From: an uncultured Clostridium sp.
GTDB lineage: Bacteria > Bacillota > Clostridia > TANB77 > CAG-508
Direction of reading: 5' to 3'
NCBI GenBank assembly: GCA_900552135.1
Contig: URYN01000008.1
Span: forward strand, 21,369-85,368
DNA length: 64,000 bases
This document shows, piece by piece, positions 60,757-64,000 of this stretch. The notes under the pieces are model-generated. The model was not told the origin of the DNA. It worked only from the letters and a program-made list of their open reading frames with translations, and did no database searches. How positions within the stretch are numbered: the stretch's first letter is position 1; the number at the start of each line of letters is the position of its first letter. The position numbers were made by a program, and so were the translations under genes.

Positions 60757-61761
60757 ATGTCTATTTTAGTAACAGGAGGAGCCGGATTTATCGGTAGCCA
60801 TACAGCAGTAGAACTATTAAATGCAGGAAAGGAAATTGTTATAATAGATGATTTTTCTAATAGCAAACCAAAATCACTAGAAGCAATAAAGAAAATAACA
60901 GGAAAAGATTTTAAATTCTATGAAATGGATTATAGAGATAGAGAAAAATTAGAAAAAGTATTTGAGGAAAACAAAATCGATGCAGTATTAAATTTTGCAG
61001 GATTCAAAGCAGTTGGAGAATCAGTTAAAAAGCCACTAGAATATTATGATAACAACATATCTGGCTGTTTAGTATTGCTAGAAACAATGAGAAAATATGG
61101 AGTAAAAAAATTCGTATTTAGCTCATCAGCAACAGTATATGGAACTCCAGAAAGAATCCCTCTAACAGAAGATTGCAAAACAGGAGGAACCACAAATCCT
61201 TATGGTACTACAAAACTATTTATAGAGCAAATTCTAAAAGACCTATATGCTTCAGATAATTCATGGGATATCTGTATATTAAGATACTTCAACCCAGTAG
61301 GAGCACATGAGAGCGGCCTAATTGGAGAAGAACCACAAGGAATACCAAACAACCTAATGCCTTATGTTGTAAGAGTTGCATCAGGAGAACTAAAAGAACT
61401 ATCTGTTTTCGGAAACGATTACGACACACCAGATGGAACAGGAGTTAGAGATTATATCCATGTTGTAGATCTTGCAAAAGGACACTTGGCTGCATTAAAC
61501 AAACTTGATAAAGAAGAAACAGGATTATATATCTATAACCTTGGAACAGGAACAGGATACAGCGTTTTAGACATGGTAAAATCATTCGAAGAAATAACAG
61601 GAAATGAAGTGCCATATAAAATAGCACCAAGAAGAGCAGGAGATATAGCAACATGTTATTCAGATCCTAAAAAAGCAAAAGAAGAGCTTGGATGGGAAGC
61701 AAAAAAAGGAATAAAAGAAATGTGCGAAGACTCTTGGAACTTTATAAAAAAGAATAAATAA
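60757..61761 (+). CDS. galE: UDP-glucose 4-epimerase
   Basis: Interconverts UDP-glucose and UDP-galactose (or the GlcNAc forms). VTGGAGFIGSH is the NAD-binding motif; the catalytic SSSATVYG with Ser and the YxxxK motif NPYGTTKLFIEQ are present, as is LRYFNPVGAHESGLIGE. The length is 334 residues from ATG 60757, chosen because AAGGA lies nine bases upstream; the ATGs at 60748 and 60751 are too close to it. It likely feeds UDP-galactose to the glycan locus. Confidence 0.95.
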   Translation: MSILVTGGAGFIGSHTAVELLNAGKEIVIIDDFSNSKPKSLEAIKKITGKDFKFYEMDYRDREKLEKVFEENKIDAVLNFAGFKAVGESVKKPLEYYDNNISGCLVLLETMRKYGVKKFVFSSSATVYGTPERIPLTEDCKTGGTTNPYGTTKLFIEQILKDLYASDNSWDICILRYFNPVGAHESGLIGEEPQGIPNNLMPYVVRVASGELKELSVFGNDYDTPDGTGVRDYIHVVDLAKGHLAALNKLDKEETGLYIYNLGTGTGYSVLDMVKSFEEITGNEVPYKIAPRRAGDIATCYSDPKKAKEELGWEAKKGIKEMCEDSWNFIKKNK

Positions 61762-61914
61762 GCATAAGATAAAAAAATCAAAATTATTATTTAACTATAA
61801 AATAAAACTCGCAGAAACACAAAAAATATAAAATAGAAAAATACACGAAAGAAATAAAATTGCAATTAATCATATCAGAATAAATGGAAATATTTTGTGA
61901 AAAGGGGAACGAAT

Positions 61915-62787
61915 ATGCATAGTCAAATGCTATCATCTAGATTAGGAGCCGAGCTAATAAGCTACAAACTAGACGGAATAGAAAAATTGCACCAAGGACA
62001 AGACTGCGTAGATGAGAATGGAAGAATATACTGGAAAAGACACTTTCCAGTACTATTCCCGATAGTAGGAAAATTAAAACAAAATAAAACAATAATAAAT
62101 GGAAGAACTTACGAAATGACCCAACATGGATTTGCAAGAGACATGGACTTTGAGCCAATATCTAAACTTGACAATTTCCACTCTTATGTACTTAGAAGTA
62201 ATGCAAGTACTTTGGTAAAATATCCTTATGACTTTGCTTTATATGTAACATACAGAACCGATGGAAACAAACTAACAACAATGTATAAAGTTGTTAATGA
62301 AGGCGATAACAACATGCCATTTGGAATAGGAGGGCACCCTGCATTCAAAATAGACAGAGATGCACTTCTAAATGACGAATATTACTTAGAATTTGAACAA
62401 GATGAAGAAAAAATACATTTCCTATATCTTGTAGATGGGCTTGTTGGAACAGAATATGCAAAAAACGTAATGCAAGATACAAGAAGGCTTCCAATAAATG
62501 CACATTCATTCGATAATGATGCGCTAATAATGAAAGGAATAACTTCAAACAAGATAAGCTTAAAATGTAAAACAGGAAACAAAACATTACTTACTATGGA
62601 TTTTGAAGGCTTCCCATACTTAGCAGTGTGGTCAAAACCAGGGGCTCCATTTATCTGCTTAGAGCCATGGTACACAACAGCAGACACAGTAAAATCATCG
62701 GGAGTATTTACTCAAAAAACAGACTTAATAACATTAGCACCAAAGAAAGAATTTGAATGCAAATACACAGTAGAATTTTTTAACTAA
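61915..62787 (+). CDS. Aldose 1-epimerase family protein (LacX/YeaD-like)
   Basis: A 290-residue GalM-superfamily protein: SSRLGAELISYKLDG, FPVLFPIVGKLKQNK, MTQHGFARDMDFE (catalytic-type His), GIGGHPAFKI with the second His, and FICLEPWYTTAD near the end with the Glu. These features fit LacX-type mutarotases, which interconvert alpha and beta anomers of sugars. The position after galE supports galactose metabolism. ATG 61915 has AAAGGGGAA upstream. Confidence 0.85.
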   Translation: MHSQMLSSRLGAELISYKLDGIEKLHQGQDCVDENGRIYWKRHFPVLFPIVGKLKQNKTIINGRTYEMTQHGFARDMDFEPISKLDNFHSYVLRSNASTLVKYPYDFALYVTYRTDGNKLTTMYKVVNEGDNNMPFGIGGHPAFKIDRDALLNDEYYLEFEQDEEKIHFLYLVDGLVGTEYAKNVMQDTRRLPINAHSFDNDALIMKGITSNKISLKCKTGNKTLLTMDFEGFPYLAVWSKPGAPFICLEPWYTTADTVKSSGVFTQKTDLITLAPKKEFECKYTVEFFN

Positions 62788-62793
62788 TGTGCG

Positions 62794-62824
62794 GTACAAT
62801 TTGGGGACGGAGGAAAAATTGTAC
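62794..62824 (+). repeat. 31-nt hairpin repeat, family 2, distant copy
   Basis: GTACAATTT...AAATTGTAC with a GGGGACGGAGG core, the reverse-complement relative of unit 2 at 7033-7063. It lies right after the epimerase stop. Confidence 0.85.
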
Positions 62825-62825
62825 T

Positions 62826-62856
62826 AACCTAATTTGAGGACGGGAAAAGATTGTAC
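62826..62856 (+). repeat. 31-nt hairpin repeat, family 2, decayed copy
   Basis: AATTTGAGGACGGGAAAAGATTGTAC matches the right three quarters of the preceding copy with a one-base gap (read as AATTTGAGGACGG and AAAAGATTGTAC); the left GTAC is lost. Confidence 0.65.
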
Positions 62857-62917
62857 CAATCCATAAAGAAAATAAAGAGAAAAATGAATGCAGAACAAAC
62901 TTTAGACGGAGGAAAAA

Positions 62918-63118
62918 ATGGCTAAATTAATCCTTATAATGATTGAGTTAATAGTGCTTGGAATTTCAGTAGTCATGATTTATGATGCTCGAAAAATTGC
63001 AACAAAAGCATTTAGCACTAACGAAACAAATGAGACTACTAAAATATTAAAAATAGTAGGCTTTATCATATTAATAATAAGCCTACTAATGATATACATT
63101 ACAAAAATAAAAATGTAA
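62918..63118 (+). CDS. Small two-helix membrane protein
   Basis: A 66-residue protein with two predicted membrane helices (residues about 3-23, LILIMIELIVLGISVVMIY, and 45-63, ILKIVGFIILIISLLMIYI) joined by a short polar loop. GGAGGAAAAA lies immediately before ATG 62918. Not recognised; the last base is next to the end of a convergent gene. Confidence 0.6.
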   Translation: MAKLILIMIELIVLGISVVMIYDARKIATKAFSTNETNETTKILKIVGFIILIISLLMIYITKIKM

Positions 63119-63119
63119 T

Positions 63120-63680
63120 TTACGAACGAACTGCATCGTCAGATCTTGAAGGTCTATTTTCAGAGCGTTTCTCTATAAGTTGCATTCCGTAATCGATAAA
63201 ACCAGTACCAATACTTCTTGCATATTCAGACAAGGTTGAAATAATTTCAGCCGTAAAATCAGAATCTTCATAATTCCTTGAAAAACTTGACTCCATGGCT
63301 TCATTCATACTTAAGCCATCGCGAGTCATTTTTTTTCTTGCATCAGATAAAAGAATGTAGGTAAATTGAGCCTCAATAAATTCTTTATATCCATTAAAAC
63401 CAAAACTTTCAAGAACTTTATCAGAGTAAGCATGTACAACTTCCATGCTTGATTGACGCATTAAAAATTCCATGCTATTTTTAATGGGCTTCTTGAAATA
63501 TTCATTGTACAATTTTTCAAACTTAGCACAATGAAGAAGATTATCTAGTGCATTTGAATATTTTAGATTTTCAAATAATTCATTTGCTAATTGTGAATCC
63601 AATTTAGCAGTTTCTTCAGTATAAGTTTCATCATCAAATTCAAAATCCATTATTATATTATTCATAATGATTGAACACAT
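63120..63680 (-). CDS. Hypothetical protein, minus strand
   Basis: A 186-residue, mostly helical protein of unknown family (EETAKLDSQLANELFENLKY, VVHAYSDKVLESFGFNGYKEF, FIDYGMQLIEKRSENR). No signal peptide. The start is uncertain: the best AAAGGAG serves an ATG at 63697 that opens an 11-codon ORF ending TGA at 63662, which overlaps the in-frame ATG at 63665 as ATGA. The gene may therefore begin at 63665 by translational coupling. It is convergent with the small membrane gene, with only one base between. Confidence 0.55.
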   Translation of the reverse strand: MCSIIMNNIIMDFEFDDETYTEETAKLDSQLANELFENLKYSNALDNLLHCAKFEKLYNEYFKKPIKNSMEFLMRQSSMEVVHAYSDKVLESFGFNGYKEFIEAQFTYILLSDARKKMTRDGLSMNEAMESSFSRNYEDSDFTAEIISTLSEYARSIGTGFIDYGMQLIEKRSENRPSRSDDAVRS

Positions 63681-63811
63681 ATTATTAGTGCAACCATTAT
63701 TCTCCTTTCGCTTAAAAACAACTACATTTTATCAAAAAATGGAGCAAAAGTCAAATTATGTTAAGTATGGAGAAAAGGAACCACAAAAAGTCAAAATAAA
63801 TAAAAAAACAG

Positions 63812-63840
63812 TTGAAAATAAAAAATGGGTATGCTAAGAT
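63812..63840 (+). promoter_or_regulatory. Promoter of the right-edge ORF
   Basis: TTGAAA at 63812-63817, 17 bases, TAAGAT at 63835-63840, followed by AAAAGGAG and the ATG at 63897. Confidence 0.6.
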
Positions 63841-63896
63841 AGTGTTGTAAACAAAAGTATTTGAAACGCAAAAGAAGAGAAAAGGAGTAAAGTAAA

Positions 63897-64000
63897 ATGA
63901 ATAAACCAGCAAACCGTTGTGGCTGTACACACACACACACACACGCACCGTATATTCTTACCAAAGAGAAGAATTAGCAGAAGTTGCTAAGGTTTGTTTG
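63897..64000 (+). CDS. Right-edge ORF with an AC tract after its start codon, 3' partial
   Basis: ATG 63897 has AAAAGGAG about 10 bases upstream and a promoter. It reads MNKPANRCGC, then nine AC units (THTHTH), then stops at 63975 after 26 codons. The frame that continues to the window end (VYSYQREELAEVAKVCL) is entered instead if one AC unit is removed. As written the gene is OFF; its family cannot be identified from so few residues. Confidence 0.5.
63927..63944 (+). repeat. (AC)9 dinucleotide microsatellite
   Basis: Nine uninterrupted AC units ten codons after an ATG. No other dinucleotide tract of this length was noticed in the window. Confidence 0.97.

Overview
The window is AT-rich (roughly 70% A+T by eye), densely coded and almost entirely on the + strand, with strong AGGAGG-type ribosome binding sites, TTGACA/TATAAT promoters and rho-independent terminators. 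Together with a spore photoproduct lyase, a Spo0A-type DNA-binding protein, TagO/MraY-type and LiaF-like proteins and an S-box riboswitch, this points to a low-GC Firmicute of the class Clostridia, probably an uncultured gut lineage. No tRNA, rRNA, CRISPR array, transposase or prophage module was seen.

Layout. (1) 1-6931: DNA repair and housekeeping (ogt end, tag, an rsuA pseudouridine synthase, a pentapeptide protein, a MATE-cytidylate-kinase fusion, spore photoproduct lyase). (2) 6932-9175: an intergenic block packed with 31-nt hairpin repeats around a SAM-I riboswitch, then metK and a receiver-less Spo0A C-terminal-domain protein. (3) 9345-22541: an accessory stretch of hydrolases, malQ, a NatAB-like ABC exporter, two neighbouring ASCH-domain genes, a DUF3990 ADP-ribosyltransferase-like pair, and gene remnants (ketopantoate reductase, DUF4186, DXS, an alpha/beta hydrolase that lost its nucleophile), ending in coaD. 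Several genes here are preceded by a compact module in which a hairpin or dyad also carries the -35 box. (4) 22662-49068: rpiA, then a long cell-surface polysaccharide locus: about nine glycosyltransferases, a TagO/WecA initiator, a Wzt/Wzm ABC exporter, an O-antigen-ligase-like protein, DUF2142 and GT-C membrane proteins, an acyltransferase, a ricin-lectin/glucosaminidase/SH3 autolysin and a cadherin-like membrane-anchored protein. ruvB lies inside this locus. (5) 49168-58971: queH, a YhcG-type PD-(D/E)XK nuclease, an orphan GC-richer gene, a broken leucine-rich-repeat gene, a dGTPase, a zinc-peptidase-like protein, polA and a lytic transglycosylase. (6) 58992-64000: a frameshifted secreted GLUG-type protein, galE, an aldose-1-epimerase-like gene, small orphans, and at the right edge an ORF whose start is followed by a nine-unit AC tract.

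How the genes fit together. The surface locus reads as a nearly complete pathway: lipid-linked initiation (41641), chain building (GT2/GT4/GT32), lipid-phosphate-sugar side-chain donors (29605, 42801) with matching GT-C enzymes (30558, 43857, possibly 46573), acylation (47947), export (36054/36798), attachment (37708), and UDP-galactose supply (60757). The wall-binding autolysin and anchored proteins share the same surface. Less expected signals are two 31-nt palindromic repeat families, the hairpin-promoter modules, large perfect palindromes at 17882-17906 and 50117-50145, and the AC tract at 63927, which looks like a slipped-strand switch.
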